DNA from: Agroathelia rolfsii
Taxonomy: Eukaryota > Basidiomycota > Agaricomycetes > Amylocorticiales > Amylocorticiaceae
NCBI GenBank assembly: GCA_018343915.1
Contig: JABRWF010000006.1
Span: 2,542,001 to 2,606,000 of the forward strand
Reading direction: 5' to 3'
Length of the DNA: 64,000 bases
Part shown: positions 46,401 through 57,825 of the stretch, piece by piece
How the letters are laid out: every line of letters begins with the position of its first letter
How positions within the stretch are numbered: position 1 is the first letter of the stretch
Notes under the pieces: model-generated
Told to the model about the DNA's origin: nothing
Seen by the model: only the letters and a program-made list of their open reading frames with translations
Database searches by the model: none
Translations under genes and position numbers: made by a program

Positions 46401-48082
46401 ACCTTGTCATTTGATTCCGCCTAGGACGCTTAGGAGAGAAACCCAACTCCTTCACTAGACAATGAGACGTCTACCCAAAAGGGAGAGATAGTGGCTACAC
46501 CAGCATCAACCCCCATAACCTCCGACCCGTCTTCACCTCCAAGCAGATCTCCGCATCCCTCCAAGCCACTGTACTGAAGGAGCCTGCACTTTAAGCCTCC
46601 GAACTTTTTGACCTAGAGAGCATCCACAATGATATCTGAGCTGCACTCTCTCAGGACCTAGTTGCACTCCAGTACCAGTCCACAACTTCACTAGATGCAC
46701 GTTGGACAAAGTCCAAGGAGCTTCTGTTTTACGATGGTCGCATCTATGTCCCCGACACCAACAACCTCCGGCTCTGCATCCTTTGACTCAAGCATGACTA
46801 CCCTACAGCAGGCCACTTTGGGCAGAACAAGACCTTCCAGCTAGTTTGGCATAAGTATACCTGGCCAGGGCTCCGCAAATTTGTCAAGGAGTACTACAAC
46901 ACCTGCGTTACATGCAAACATGGGAAGGCGGTCTGACACAAACTCTATGGCCTACTCCGCCAGCTCCCGATTCCAGAACAACTATGGAGCTCCATTTCTA
47001 TGGACTTCATTGAGCAGCTGCCACCCTTTACGGGCTACACTGCTATCCTTATTGTAGTTGACCACCTCTCTAAGCAAGGGATCTTCATTTCAACTCACAA
47101 TACCATTACTTCCCAGGACCTTGCCCGACTCTTTGTCACATACGTATTCTCAAAGCACGGAGTTCCAACACATGTTACCTCCAACCGTGGATTAGAATTT
47201 GTCTCCCACTTCTTCCGCTCTCTGGGGACCCTCCTGGATATGAAGCTCCACTTTATGTCAGGCTACCACCCCGAGGGCGATGGACAGACAGAATGAGTCA
47301 ACCAGACACTAGAACAGTACCTCCGCATATACTGTAACTATCAATAGGATAACTGGTCCGAGCTGCTTCCAATGGTGGAATTTGCATATAACAATGCCCC
47401 AAGCAAGTCCACCGGGGTATCTCCGTTCTTTGCCAACAAAGGCTACAACCCCTCCACCATCTCCGTTTACCCGGAACAAGACATCACCTCCGTCCGCGCC
47501 CTCGAGTTCGCAGTCGACCTGGATAGCCTCTACCAGGAGCTCCGTACCCAGCTCTCCGCCGCTCAGCGCCGATACCAGGCTCCGGCAGACAAGAAACGCC
47601 TCCCAGCCCCCAACTTCAAAGTTGGCCAGTAAGTATTCGTCTGCGCAAAGTTTTTCCACACCACTCGTCCATCCAAGAAGCTTTCTGATAAGTACCTAGG
47701 GCCCTACGAGATCATAGCATAAGCCAGGTTATCCTCCTTTACTCTCCGCCTCCCCAATTCCATGCGCTCGGTGCACCCAGTCTTTCACGTTTCCCAGCTC
47801 AAGTCTGCTCCACCAAACACTATCCCAAATCGCACACAACCTCCGCCACCTTTGGTGGAAGTTAACGGAGAGGTGGAGTACAAGATCTCCAAAATCCTAG
47901 ACTCTAAGATTGACAAGCGCCGCCATTGCAAGTTGATGTACCAAGTGCAATGGGCGGGTTATGAAGGAACTCCGGACGAAGAAGACTGGCTACCTGCAAC
48001 TGAACTTGCACATGCACAGGAGCTCGTCTCTGACTTCCACTCTCAATACCCCATCAAGCCAGGCCCCCTGGACAAGATCTAA
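43427..48082 (+). pseudogene. Gypsy-1 pol with chromodomain, interrupted
   Basis: Continuation of Gypsy-1 after Gypsy-2. Domains: aspartic protease (VDSGSSHSFVD near 43634; VLGYDWL), a Ser/Pro-rich linker with a short CATCTGCGTATCCGTCTC-type repeat (44005-44080), reverse transcriptase ([31 protein letters not shown] near 44800), and RNase H (VETDASNYAIAG near 45240). RNase H is cut by a solo LTR at 45420-46275. Integrase (MDFIEQLP, VVDHLSK, SNRGLEFVS) and a C-terminal chromodomain (YQVQWAGYEGTPDEEDWLP, near 47938) follow, with stop TAA at 48080. Stops occur at 44588, 45002, 45038, 47294, 47345 and 47630. The second catalytic Asp of integrase is Asn (AAC at 47183-47185). Dead copy. Confidence 0.88.
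45420..46275. mobile_element. Solo Gypsy-2 LTR in Gypsy-1 RNase H
   Basis: 856 bp, TGTCAAGG..CATGACA, same orientation as the LTR at 36343. Target duplication CTACC at 45415-45419 and 46276-46280. Removing it and one CTACC restores the RNase H reading (WRHYL then [16 protein letters not shown]). Confidence 0.93.
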
Positions 48083-48260
48083 TTCCCCTCTCCACTCCTT
48101 CTGGCTCTGCACTTTTGCACCCTTTTTCTGATTTCCATTTCTTTTACTTTTATTCATTCCTACTTTCCATATTCTTTTACTTTTTTCATTCTGACTTTCA
48201 AAAAAGAAAAATAAAATAAAACAAAAAGAAAAAAATTATTATCAACTACTGTACATATAA

Positions 48261-49250
48261 TTAATCTTCCCCGTCCTCCAACTCCTCTGTTAGGTCCTCC
48301 GCTGCTCCACCCTCAGTCGCATCAATCTCTGCTGCCGCCTCATCATCGTCCACTGCTGCACCCACTTTGTCCCTTTTCTCTACTGTGGGTATGGCCGCGT
48401 AACCCCCCCTCCGCTCCTCCGCATCAACCAACCTCTCTAGCAACTGTACCAACAGCCCGGAGCAGTTCTCCAGAACCCTCCGGCTAGCTACGGCCTCCCT
48501 TAATAAGGCCTGCTGGACGGAGACAAGCTCCGCCAATCCCGGGACCTCCGCCCGCCTGCGTATCTGCTGGCAACTACTCCCCTCCGCAGCCTCCGCCACC
48601 TCCGACACCTCTGCCCTCGCCTTCTCCTTGGTTCGCATGCCCGTGGTCTGCAATGACGCGTCGTCATCCATCTGGCATACCTTATGCCTTTTGCGGCATG
48701 GCTGGCATGACCGCCGCGACCCCTCCACGTACCACATGCACGTGACACCCCTCCTCCAACAGGTCTGATACGTCCACCCCTGTATAACAACATTAGTCGC
48801 AAGTCACCAAGGGGAGGAGTAACGTACCGGCACCTCCCTGACTGCAGTACCTGCAGCCTCTATAACCCCGACTACTCGACGATGCTTGGCGGAAGGCGCC
48901 TCTGGCACCTCCACATCGGACCCCTCCGACACCCTCTGCAGTTGTCAAACGCGTTCCTTGCGCTCGCGCTCGTACTGCTCCCTAGCCTCCGCATGCGCAC
49001 GCTGCTGACGCTCCTCCCACTTGCGCATCTCCCTCTCCTCACGCTCAAGCCACTTGCGCTCCTCCTGCTGGCGCTGCTTGCATGCTTCCTGCTTGCGTCT
49101 CTCCCTCTCTTTGCGCGCCTTCCGCTCCATTTCCTCACGCTCCTTCCTCTTGCGCTCCTCACGTTTGTGCTGTTCTTTCTGCTGCCTTGCAGCCGCTAGT
49201 TGGGCCTCTAGGACCACGATATTGGCATCAAGCTCATAAAGGGAAGACAT
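48261..49250 (-). pseudogene. Antisense coiled-coil/Cys-cluster gene carried by Gypsy-1
   Basis: A minus-strand gene between the pol stop (48082) and the 3' LTR (49421). ATG at 49250 opens a strongly charged coiled coil (about residues 15-100, runs of Glu, Arg, Lys, Gln), broken near 48945 by TGA where CGA would keep the frame. An intron of about 49 nt (GTACGTTACT..ATACAG, around 48829-48781) then joins to an exon reading YQTCWRRGVTCMWYVEGSRR and SCQPCRKRHKVCQ, followed by an Ala/Glu-rich acidic tail ending GED and TAA at 48261. The Cys pattern (CxxC..RG..C, then CxxCRxxxxxC, with the first Cys now Tyr) resembles Cys-rich DNA-binding-like proteins common in Agaricomycetes. Role unknown; the present copy is probably broken by the TGA and the Cys to Tyr change. 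Confidence 0.65.
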
Positions 49251-49407
49251 TGGCAAGTGAAGCTAGTAGGTGGTGGTAGTGGTGGTGGTGTGGTAATAAG
49301 AGTTGGTTGTTGATGACCCTGCACACATACGCAAACATAGACCTACACGAACTATTTTTGTACTCTGACACTAATACAGCCACTAGTCCTTCGAAGGCTC
49401 AGGACCT

Positions 49408-49420
49408 AAAAGGGGGACAC
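49408..49420 (+). other. Gypsy-1 polypurine tract
   Basis: AAAAGGGGGACAC lies immediately before the 3' LTR, the expected plus-strand primer site. Confidence 0.75.
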
Positions 49421-51033
49421 TGTCACGACCCCCTCCACGTACAAGTGGCTCCCACTCCAACATTTCTAACATGTCCCCACTCACCCTTGCCCACTACCAT
49501 CCAACAACCAAAGACACCTCTCTGGCTCCCAACTTCCACTCTCCGCCCTCCGTGATTTGAGTATCGGAACCAGCGACCCCTTGCTCGGCGCCCGACCGGA
49601 GTCCCGGAGTCTTTTCCTCTTCTCACATATCCTGTTTTCCCATTATTTTCCCTACACGTTCTGGTACCCTTGTTCACATAGATAGTTTCGGCCCATTCAC
49701 ACCCCGTATTTCGTTTCCCACTCTCTGTCTCACTTCATTTCTATTTCTCTTGGTATCCTCCTGCTACTATAGTATTTATACCGACCTAGCATGTACCTAG
49801 CTACCTTAGTTCAGAAATCAACTTAGTTCCCCTTCTCCTGTCTGACTCCTGTCCCGGACCGTAACTAGGTAAGGGCCTGACACATACGTCTTGGCCAAGT
49901 CCGATCACCCCTCTCCTTTCCTATCCACTCTCCCATCTCTACTCCTGTTCACTCTGTCTCCGCTTCTATTCTGCTCCGCCCCTTCCCTTTTCTGCTATCC
50001 CCGTCTGTTGAAAGATTGAATATTTACAAGCTTCATATCTTTCCAATAATTCCAATGAATACTTCAAATAATCATCTAACATCATGTCATACATGATTAT
50101 TTATTTCATGATTTTACAACCGTTCATTGTTGAGATATTAACAATTCTTTACATGCATATATTCTTTTATTTAATATTTTCAATATTTCATTATATCTAA
50201 TCTTATCAAAGATAAGATTATCATATCAGAAGTCACTTGACTTTATCATTTATGAATATCTTTTTCATAAATATTAAACAATTCCATTTAAATATTCATT
50301 TCTAAATAATTATTGTGAATATTACTAATTGATTTTTCACGCCCTAGATCCTTGCTTATAAATCACCAAAATATTTACTAAGCAAGTTCATAATATTAGT
50401 AATATTTATAAAATATTACTAATACAGATCTAATAATAGGATATTGAGATCAATAGACATTTTACTTACTAATACTATACAAATTACTTACTAAGCACAC
50501 AGATTGCTTACCAAGCATATTATTCAGCAAATAGGAATATTACTAAGCTGATTTATAAGCTGATTTGTAAGCAACCCTTCTTACTAAGCGGATTAGATAA
50601 GCACAGGATTGGCTTACTAATCTTGTAGAAATTAGAATATTTTGTATTATATAAGCACCAGCAAATTCAGCTGGAAATGACAAGTTATTTCACTCGAAAA
50701 TAGTGAGTTAAATAGTCTACAAGACTAGCTCCTAGAGTACTAACTTCACCCTAGACTTACAAAGTCTACAAGACAAGACAACAAGCCTTTCCTAAAGGGA
50801 AACAAGTAGGTAGTCTCAAAGGGACACCGGCTACAGTCTTATCTTAGGTGTAACAAAGTTACTAATCGCTTTCACAAATAGGTTTTATTGCCTTTAAACC
50901 TATAACCCAATAGGCCATTAACTTTTCAAACAAGTAAGTTAGTTGTCTTTTAAATAGGTAACTAGTAGATTACAAGTAGTCTACATTACACCATTACCAC
51001 TAACTTTTAACACCGTCTGTCCAAGACTTAACA
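49421..51033 (+). repeat. Gypsy-1 3' LTR, split by another LTR
   Basis: 49421-50005 and 51018-51033 together match the 5' LTR. The break at CCGTC/TGTCC is caused by the LTR at 50006-51012, whose target duplication is CCGTC. Confidence 0.9.
50006..51012. mobile_element. Solo LTR (copia-like, 1007 bp) in the Gypsy-1 3' LTR
   Basis: Begins TGTTGAAAGATTGAATA and ends CTTTTAACA. The target duplication CCGTC is at 50001-50005 and 51013-51017. Its start and internal blocks (for example TAGTCTACAAGACTAGCTCC) resemble the Copia LTRs at 52168-53054 and 56938-57825, but the sequence is a distinct subfamily. Confidence 0.85.
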
Positions 51034-51188
51034 GGGAGACAGGCTTGGTTAGTATAAAAGTTAAGTAGACTGAAGACAAAGATTTTATTATGTTAGTTAT
51101 TACTTAATACATGGCACTACTTGTGCTTACCTAAAGATGAAGAGAACAAATCTAGGTCTTCAGGTAGATGTTGTAACTGTACAGAACA

Positions 51189-52059
51189 TGTCACAGGTCT
51201 ATAGCAATAAACAATAATACTATGAATAATACTATAAATACTATGAACACTGTAAATAGTTTCTATAGAATTATTAGTAAAATTTTATGACTTTTTTAGC
51301 CTAGTCCAAGGCTGGAGGTGATGCTCTCAGGGTTTCCAACCCTGAGGTTAACTATGGAATGGTGAACTATGACTTATAATAGCTTTGACTATAACTTGGG
51401 CTTACAGGAAATAATACAGAGGCAAGGAAATATTCTTAGAGCTAGTAGTGGCTTGTGAGGGGACTTTAGACAAGGGAAAAGACAATAGAATTGACAAAAG
51501 AGGTCTGTGAGATGGGGGACATCTCTTAGACCTTAGTAACTTAAATACATGGTTTGTATACTATTGTTCTCTTACTTTGGTACGCTTTCCTAGCTTCTAA
51601 TCCTTACTAATAATCTAGTATTACTCCTAAAATTCTCCTTGATTGTTCCAGTGATCAGTAGCATATACTGTAGTCCCTTTGTACCTATGATAGTGCCTGA
51701 AGATGAGAGATTGCAAAGTTACGCTCTTTTTGTGATATGACATGTCACATGTCACAACCAGCATAGCAATGGCAGCAAGGGAGCGGAAATACAGGTATGC
51801 CTCTTTCTAAGCCTAAGGCTTAGAACTGAGCTATGATAAAATAGCGACTATAGCTTACTATGATATACTATGACTTATAACTAGTGTACTATAAAGTATA
51901 ATATGCTATGGCTTTTATATGGCTTGATATAATCTCTAAGAAATCCTTTGATACCTGCATGGTAATTCTAGATATTTGCTTAGTAAACCTGAGTGTATAC
52001 TTGGTAAACATGAATAAATGCTATAATAACTATGACATGGTACAACTAGGGTTGTGACA
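51189..52059. mobile_element. LTR family 3, solo copy (871 bp)
   Basis: Begins TGTCACAGGTCTATAG and ends GGTTGTGACA. Flanks are GAACA (left) and GAACG (right), a target duplication with one transition. It contains an internal ATGACATGTCACATGTCACAACC block. No coding sequence. The 150 bases before it and the 108 after it hold no recognised gene. Confidence 0.75.
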
Positions 52060-52167
52060 GAACGCCCTAGTAGCTGTGCCAAAGATGTGACAAGGGAAAT
52101 TGGAGTGGAGCTCCAATTATTTAGTAGGAGATTAAAATACAGTATATATACAAGGTAGTAATATATT

Positions 52168-53054
52168 TATTAAACTATGGTAGTTCTTGGTTGTATAGTG
52201 TGGCTATATGCTAGCTCACAAGTTACCTGTTATGAAGCAAACACTTACTTTTAAGAAAAGTGCAGGCTTTGGATTGTTTTCTAAGATTAGGCAAGGTTTC
52301 CTAGCTAGGGAGCAATTAGTAACTTTGCTATACTTAAGATAAAATTGTAGCCAGTGTCCCTTTGAGACTACCTACTTATTTTCCCTTGGGAAAGGCTTGT
52401 TCTCTTATCTTGTAGACTTGGTAAGTCTAGGGTGAAGTTAGTACCCTAGGAGCTAGTCTTGTAGACTATTTAACTCACTATTTTTGAGTGAAATAACTTA
52501 TATTTTACAGCTAATTTAGCTAGGGTTTATATACTACAAAATATTCTAATTTCTGAAGGATTTGTAAGCAATGTCTTTGCTTAAGTAATCTGCTTAGTAA
52601 GCAAAGAGCATAAGGTTTATGCTGACAAATCTGCTCTGTAAGCTAAGTATAGTATTTATAAGCAAATTAAATATTTGAATGAATAGGAAAGTGATATTAG
52701 TAATATATCTCAAATATTACTAATGTCTTTGAAGGTGATTACTAATTTATTTGTGTGATTTATAAGCTGATTTATAATCACAATCATGTATTAGTAAGTA
52801 AAGTGAATTGTTTAAATAAAAGATATTTAAAATGAATATTTAAATGATTTTAAGAAATGAATATTAAAATATGAATATATTTCGGAAATATTCAGAATAA
52901 AGTAAATGAATAATTGCTTTATATCTCCACAACTAATGGTTGTAAATTCTTGAAATAAATAACAGTGATAGATGAGATATAAACTAATTTATTGAAGTGT
53001 TCATTGGAATATTTAGAAAGATTGGATGTATTGAAATATACATATCTTTCAACA
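52168..53054 (-). repeat. Copia 3' LTR (887 bp)
   Basis: On the minus strand it starts TGTTGAAAGATATG at 53054, directly after the Copia RNase H gene and a purine-rich TTAAGTGGGAG. It ends near 52168, where the copy at 56938-57825 also ends. The terminal CA is TA in both, consistent with a transition or with this family's own end. Confidence 0.85.
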
Positions 53055-53089
53055 CTCCCACTTAATGAATGCTTCATTAGTGTATTGGG

Positions 53090-54383
53090 TTATTTGTTTG
53101 ATTTGATCCATCTAAAATCATTAGTTAATCCAGTAAGGTTTGTGAAATAGCTATGCTTAGTTTCAGCTAAGGCTTTGGTCAATACATCTGCTAATTGTTG
53201 ATTAGTGTTGATGTATTCTAGTTTAGCAGCTTTATTTTGAATAGCTTCTCTAATAAAGTGATATCTTACTTTGATGTGCTTTGTTCCTCTTCCTCCATGT
53301 TTGGGGTTATTTGCTAGACTAATTGCATCTTGATTATCTGTATAGATTATTGTTGGGTCAGATATATCTTCACCTATGTCATTAAGTAGTTTCCTTAGCC
53401 AATAGACTTGTTTTGCTGTTTCTGTGAGTGCCATATATTCTGCTTCTACACTAGATAGTAATGTAGTATGCTGCCTCCTGGCTGACCAAGATGTAGCACC
53501 TTTACACATCATTGTAATATATTCTGTAGTTGATTTTTGGTCATCTAAGTCTATTGCCTAATTGGCATCTGAGTATACTGTGAGTTGTTTAGTATATTGG
53601 CCTTGGTATACAATGGCTTTGTCCGGGGTTTTGGATAGGTATTGGAATATATGATTTACTGCTGTGAAGTGCTCTTTTCCAGGATTTTTGCTGTACTTTG
53701 CACATTTGTTGACAGCAAATGTTATGTCTAGTCTAGTGATAATTGTTAGAAATGTCAGAGAACCAATCATACTTTTGTAGTATGTTTTATTGGTTTCTGT
53801 TGCTTGGCTAGGTGATGCTTTGAGTTGGATACTTGCTGACATTGGTGTAGCATATCCTTTTAAGTGTTCCTTATGGAATCTTTTAAGGATACCTATACAG
53901 TAATCTTTTTGGTCAATAGAAAGTATTTTAAGCTTTCTACTCCTGGTAATATTTATGCCTAGGAAAGATTTAGCTGGTCCAAGATCTTTCATTTTATATT
54001 TTTTCATGAGTTGGGTTTTTATATCTTGGATTTGCTTTTTATTTTTTCTCATGAGGAGTAAATCATCAACATATAGAATGAGAATGATCTTATTATTTGG
54101 ATCTTCCACTCATTGATGGTTTATGTATATTCCTGCATCAGAGTGTATTCTTTTGAATTTCATCTCTTCAAGTATAGAGTGAATTTCAAAATTCCATTGT
54201 CTTCTAGCCTGTTTTAAGCCATAGAGTGATTTATTTAGTTGATAGACTTGATTTTCTTTTCCTTTTACTGCAAATCCTGTAGGTTGTTCCATAAAAATTT
54301 CATAGTCAAGTTTACCATAAAGGTAGGCAGTTGTGATGTCCATCTGGTCAATTTCCCAATTATAATATGCAGCAGTGGCTAAT
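53090..54383 (-). pseudogene. Copia pol, C-terminal part (RT and RNase H)
   Basis: Reverse transcriptase from YNWEIDQMDITTAYLYGKLD (near 54355) through KSLYGLKQARRQW and LILYVDDLLLM (near 54070), then the RNase H part with SSVEAEYMALTETAKQVYWL, YTDNQDAISLAN and the ADVLTKAL end, finishing at 53090. Stops at 54108-54110 and near 53556 (AAT TAG GCA, probably CAG before) break it. The N-terminal part of RT continues at 58357 after the nested LTR. Confidence 0.88.
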
Positions 54384-54463
54384 AAAACTATCACAACCCC
54401 CTCCATGCATAAGTGGCTTCCACTTCAATATTTCCAATATGTCCCCTGTCACAGGTCTATAAC

Positions 54464-55172
54464 TGTCACAGGTCTATGAACAGAGTGTACTAGATAAAGG
54501 TAGATATGTGCTTAGAAAAGGAAGAGAGTATAGGGTCAGGAATTAACCATGCAATAACTAGGGTCAATCCAGACCCTAATAAGACTGCAGGGAGCGATGA
54601 GGAACTATAGAGCAAAGGTGAAATTGACGAAAGAGGTCTGTAAGATGAGGAACATCTCTTAGACCTTAGTAACTTAAATACATGGTTGTATGCTATTGTT
54701 ATCTACTTTGGTACGCTCTCCTGGGTCCTAACTCTTACTAAATGATCCATTAATTGTCCTAAGTTCCTCCTTGATTGTTCCATAGTCCAGCAGCATATGC
54801 TACAGTTCCTGTGTACCTATGATAGTGCCTGAAGATAGGAAATTGTAAAGTTACGCTCTTTTGTGTGACGTGACGCGTGACATGTCACAACCAACGCGGC
54901 AGTAACAGCAAGGGAGCGGAAACATAGGTATACCTCCTTCTAAGCCTAAGGCTCAGATCTAAGCTATAACAAAATAGCTACTATGATTTACTATGATATA
55001 CTGTGACTTATACTATAAAATATAATGTTTTATAGGACCTATAGCATGACTTATTGCTTGAAATAGTAAATAATAAATACCTAAATAGCTGTATGGTAAA
55101 CCTGAATATATGCATGGTAAGCATTAATAAATGCTATAGTGTCTATAACATGGTATAGTTAGGGTTGTGACA
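54464..55172. mobile_element. LTR family 3 inserted in its own kind (709 bp)
   Basis: TGTCACAGGTCTATGAAC..GGTTGTGACA, with target duplication ATAAC at 54459-54463 and 55173-55177. It sits 17 bases inside another LTR-3. Confidence 0.78.
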
Positions 55173-55657
55173 ATAACTATAAAATGTATTTATAACTGTA
55201 ACTGTAACTTGATATAAAGAAAGTGGTACAATGGACACTTAGGAGCGTGACTAATACTATCCCTGACTTAGGGATACAATAGCTATAGTAACTATAGTCT
55301 TAGAATAATGGAATATAATAGGAGGAGTCTAAATAGTAAGGGGTTAACACCCAATACTACTTAGACTTGTAAGGACAATTAAAACACTTAGCAAATATTA
55401 TTTAAGGCTAGCAAGGACTTGGAGGAGGCTTTAGATAGTGAGAAAACAATGATAGAATTGACAAAAGAGGTCTATGAAATGGGGAACATCTCTTAGACCC
55501 TAAAGGTTTAAATACATAATAGTATACTATTGTTCTCTATATTGGTACACTTTCCTAGTCTCTAACTCTTACTAAATAATCCAATATAACTCCTAGGATC
55601 TTCCTTGATCCAGTGATTATCATGATGTGTTGTAGTTTCTGTGTAACTATGATAGTG

Positions 55658-56513
55658 TGTCATGGGTACACCCAGACTCTCCTAATCTTTCTTTATTTTC
55701 CCGTATTTTTCTTGTATTTTTACAATTTTTCTTGGACTTTCTAAACATTATTTATTCATAATAGACAGCCTAGAACAATTGGTTATAGAGTACTTAGTTA
55801 TATGACCGGCCATCATTATACCTTTGTACCAGTACCTATTAGTAAACAAAGTCTAGACCCTTCTAGTTCCTTCCAAGTCTAGACTCTTGATCAATCAGCT
55901 GATGATGCAATGATTGCACCATCATGCTCAGTTATCCATTTGTACTATGTTTAGCATTCCTTTCTATTTCTATCTCTATGCACAGACCATTCAGAAGTGC
56001 ACAGACCACCCCTAAAACTTATATAAGGACCCTGTAACACTCCCTGAAGGCCTTAGCTTCAACCTTCTGCCTTCAGGTGAGTAAATAAGCATGTACATCT
56101 CTCTTTACCATTTACTAATATATCTGCCTTCAGGCTCATTATCCTAGCTCTCTCACCCTTGCCCTCCCTTTGTGCCTCATCAGCCTAGGGGTTGTATAAG
56201 GACCTAAGCAAGCCATAGAACAGGCTGTATTGCCTGCCTCCCCCTCTCTATATCAAGTCCCTTAATAAATCAGGGCAAAGTGTGACTTAGGGTTGTTACT
56301 CTCTAAGAAAGAATCTAAGCATCTCAGAGTGTTTAGCACTCCCTTCTTTACTAAGCAAGCAGTAAAAAGTCATTAGCCAATAGTAGCCTTTGGTGGAAAG
56401 TCTTCTAGACTTGGAGTACACCTTTGGGACCTAGTAGCAGTACATTGTTCTGTTTGTAGTGTAAGTAGGGGTCACCTCTGTTGTTTAGATAGTCAAGAGT
56501 ATGAGCCTTGACA
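55658..56513. mobile_element. Solo Gypsy-2 LTR (856 bp), reverse orientation
   Basis: TGTCATGGGTACACCC..GAGCCTTGACA, the reverse complement of the LTR at 36343. Target duplication TAGTG at 55653-55657 and 56514-56518. Confidence 0.92.
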
Positions 56514-56937
56514 TAGTGCCTAAAGATAGGAAATGCAGAGTTATGCTCTTTTGCGTGATGTGACATGTGATATGTCACAACCAGTGCAATAGTGAAAGGG
56601 AGCGGAAATAATGGTATACCTCTTTCTAAGCCTAAGACTTAGAACTAAGCTATGACTAAATAATAGACTATGGTTCAACTATGGTATACTATGACTTATA
56701 GGTAATATAATATAGTGTATATTGTATTACAGTGTTTATGGCATGATTTGTAGTTTTATGTAATAAATATTAAATACCTGAGTAATTGCATGATTGTTTT
56801 AAGTCTATACTAAATGAACCTAGGTATATGCTTGGTAAACCTAAATATATGCTTGGTAAACATAAATAAATGCTATTATGTCTATGGCATGGTACTACTG
56901 AGGTTGTAACAGTCCCCACTCACCCTTGCCCACTACT

Positions 56938-57825
56938 TGTTGAAAGATATGTATATTTCAATACATCTAATCTTTCTAAATATTCCAATGAACACTTCAA
57001 TAAATCAGTTTATATCTTATCTATCACTATTATTTATTTCAAGAATTTACAACCATTAGTTGTGGAGATATAAAGCAATCATTCATTCACTTTATTCTGA
57101 ATATTTCCAAAATATATTCATATTTTAATATTCATTTCTTAAAATCATTTAAATATTCATTTTAAATATCTTTTGTTTAAACAATTCACTTTACTTACTA
57201 ATACATGATTGTGATTATAAATCAGCTTATAAATCACACAAATAAATTAGTAATCACCTTCAAAGACATTAGTAATATTTGAGATATATTACTAATATCA
57301 CTTTCCTATTCATTCAAATATTCAATTTGCTTATAAATACTATACTTAGCTTACAGAGCGGATTTATCAGCATAAACCTTACGCTCTTTACTTACCAAGC
57401 AGATTACTTAAGCAAAGACATTGCTTACAAATCCTTCAGAAATTAGAATATTTTGTAGTATATAAACTATAGCTAAATCAGCTGTAAAATATAAGTTATT
57501 TCACTTGAAAAATAGTGAGTTAAATAGTCTACAAGACTAGCTCCAAGAGTACTAACTTCACCCCAGACTTACAAAGTCTACAAGACAAGATTAGAAGCCA
57601 TTTCCTTAAGGAAATAAAGTAGGTAGTCTCAAAGGGACACTAGCTATAATCTTATCTTAAGTATAGCAAAGTTACTAATCGCTTCCTACCTAGGAAACCT
57701 TGCCTAATCTTAGGAACAAACCCAAGCCTGCACTTTTCTAACAAGTAAGTATTTGCTTCATAACAGGTAACTTGTGAGCTAGCATATAGCCACACTATAC
57801 AACTGAGAACTACTATAGTTCAATA
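56938..57825. mobile_element. Solo Copia LTR in the Gypsy-1 LTR (888 bp)
   Basis: Starts TGTTGAAAGATATG and matches, in reverse complement, the Copia LTR at 52168-53054. Target duplication CTACT at 56933-56937 and 57826-57830. Confidence 0.88.

Larger units (their letters stand above)
34469..51033 (+). mobile_element. Gypsy-1: Ty3/gypsy chromovirus, heavily nested
   Basis: A complete LTR retrotransposon in the plus orientation. Its 5' LTR is 34469-35069 and its 3' LTR 49421-50005 plus 51018-51033, both beginning TGTCACGACC and ending ACTTAACA. The whole is flanked by the 5-bp target duplication GGGAG (34464-34468 and 51034-51038). Its own sequence (gag, protease, reverse transcriptase, RNase H, integrase, chromodomain, antisense gene) is split by three later insertions: Gypsy-2 (36343-43421), a solo Gypsy-2 LTR (45420-46275), and a copia-like solo LTR (50006-51012). 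Premature stops show that it is dead. Confidence 0.9.
54447..56911. mobile_element. LTR family 3 copy holding two further LTRs
   Basis: Begins TGTCACAGGTCTATAAC and ends GAGGTTGTAACA. GTCCCC flanks both ends (54441-54446, 56912-56917). Two later insertions sit in it: another LTR-3 (54464-55172) and a solo Gypsy-2 LTR (55658-56513). The remaining sequence (55178-55657, 56519-56911) aligns with the LTR at 51189-52059 and has no gene. Confidence 0.75.

Noticed and set aside
48882..49279. Plus-strand Leu/Ser-rich open frames near the 3' end of Gypsy-1
   Set aside because: They are the complement of the Glu/Arg/Lys-rich coiled coil on the minus strand, which has an intron, Cys motifs and a plausible start.
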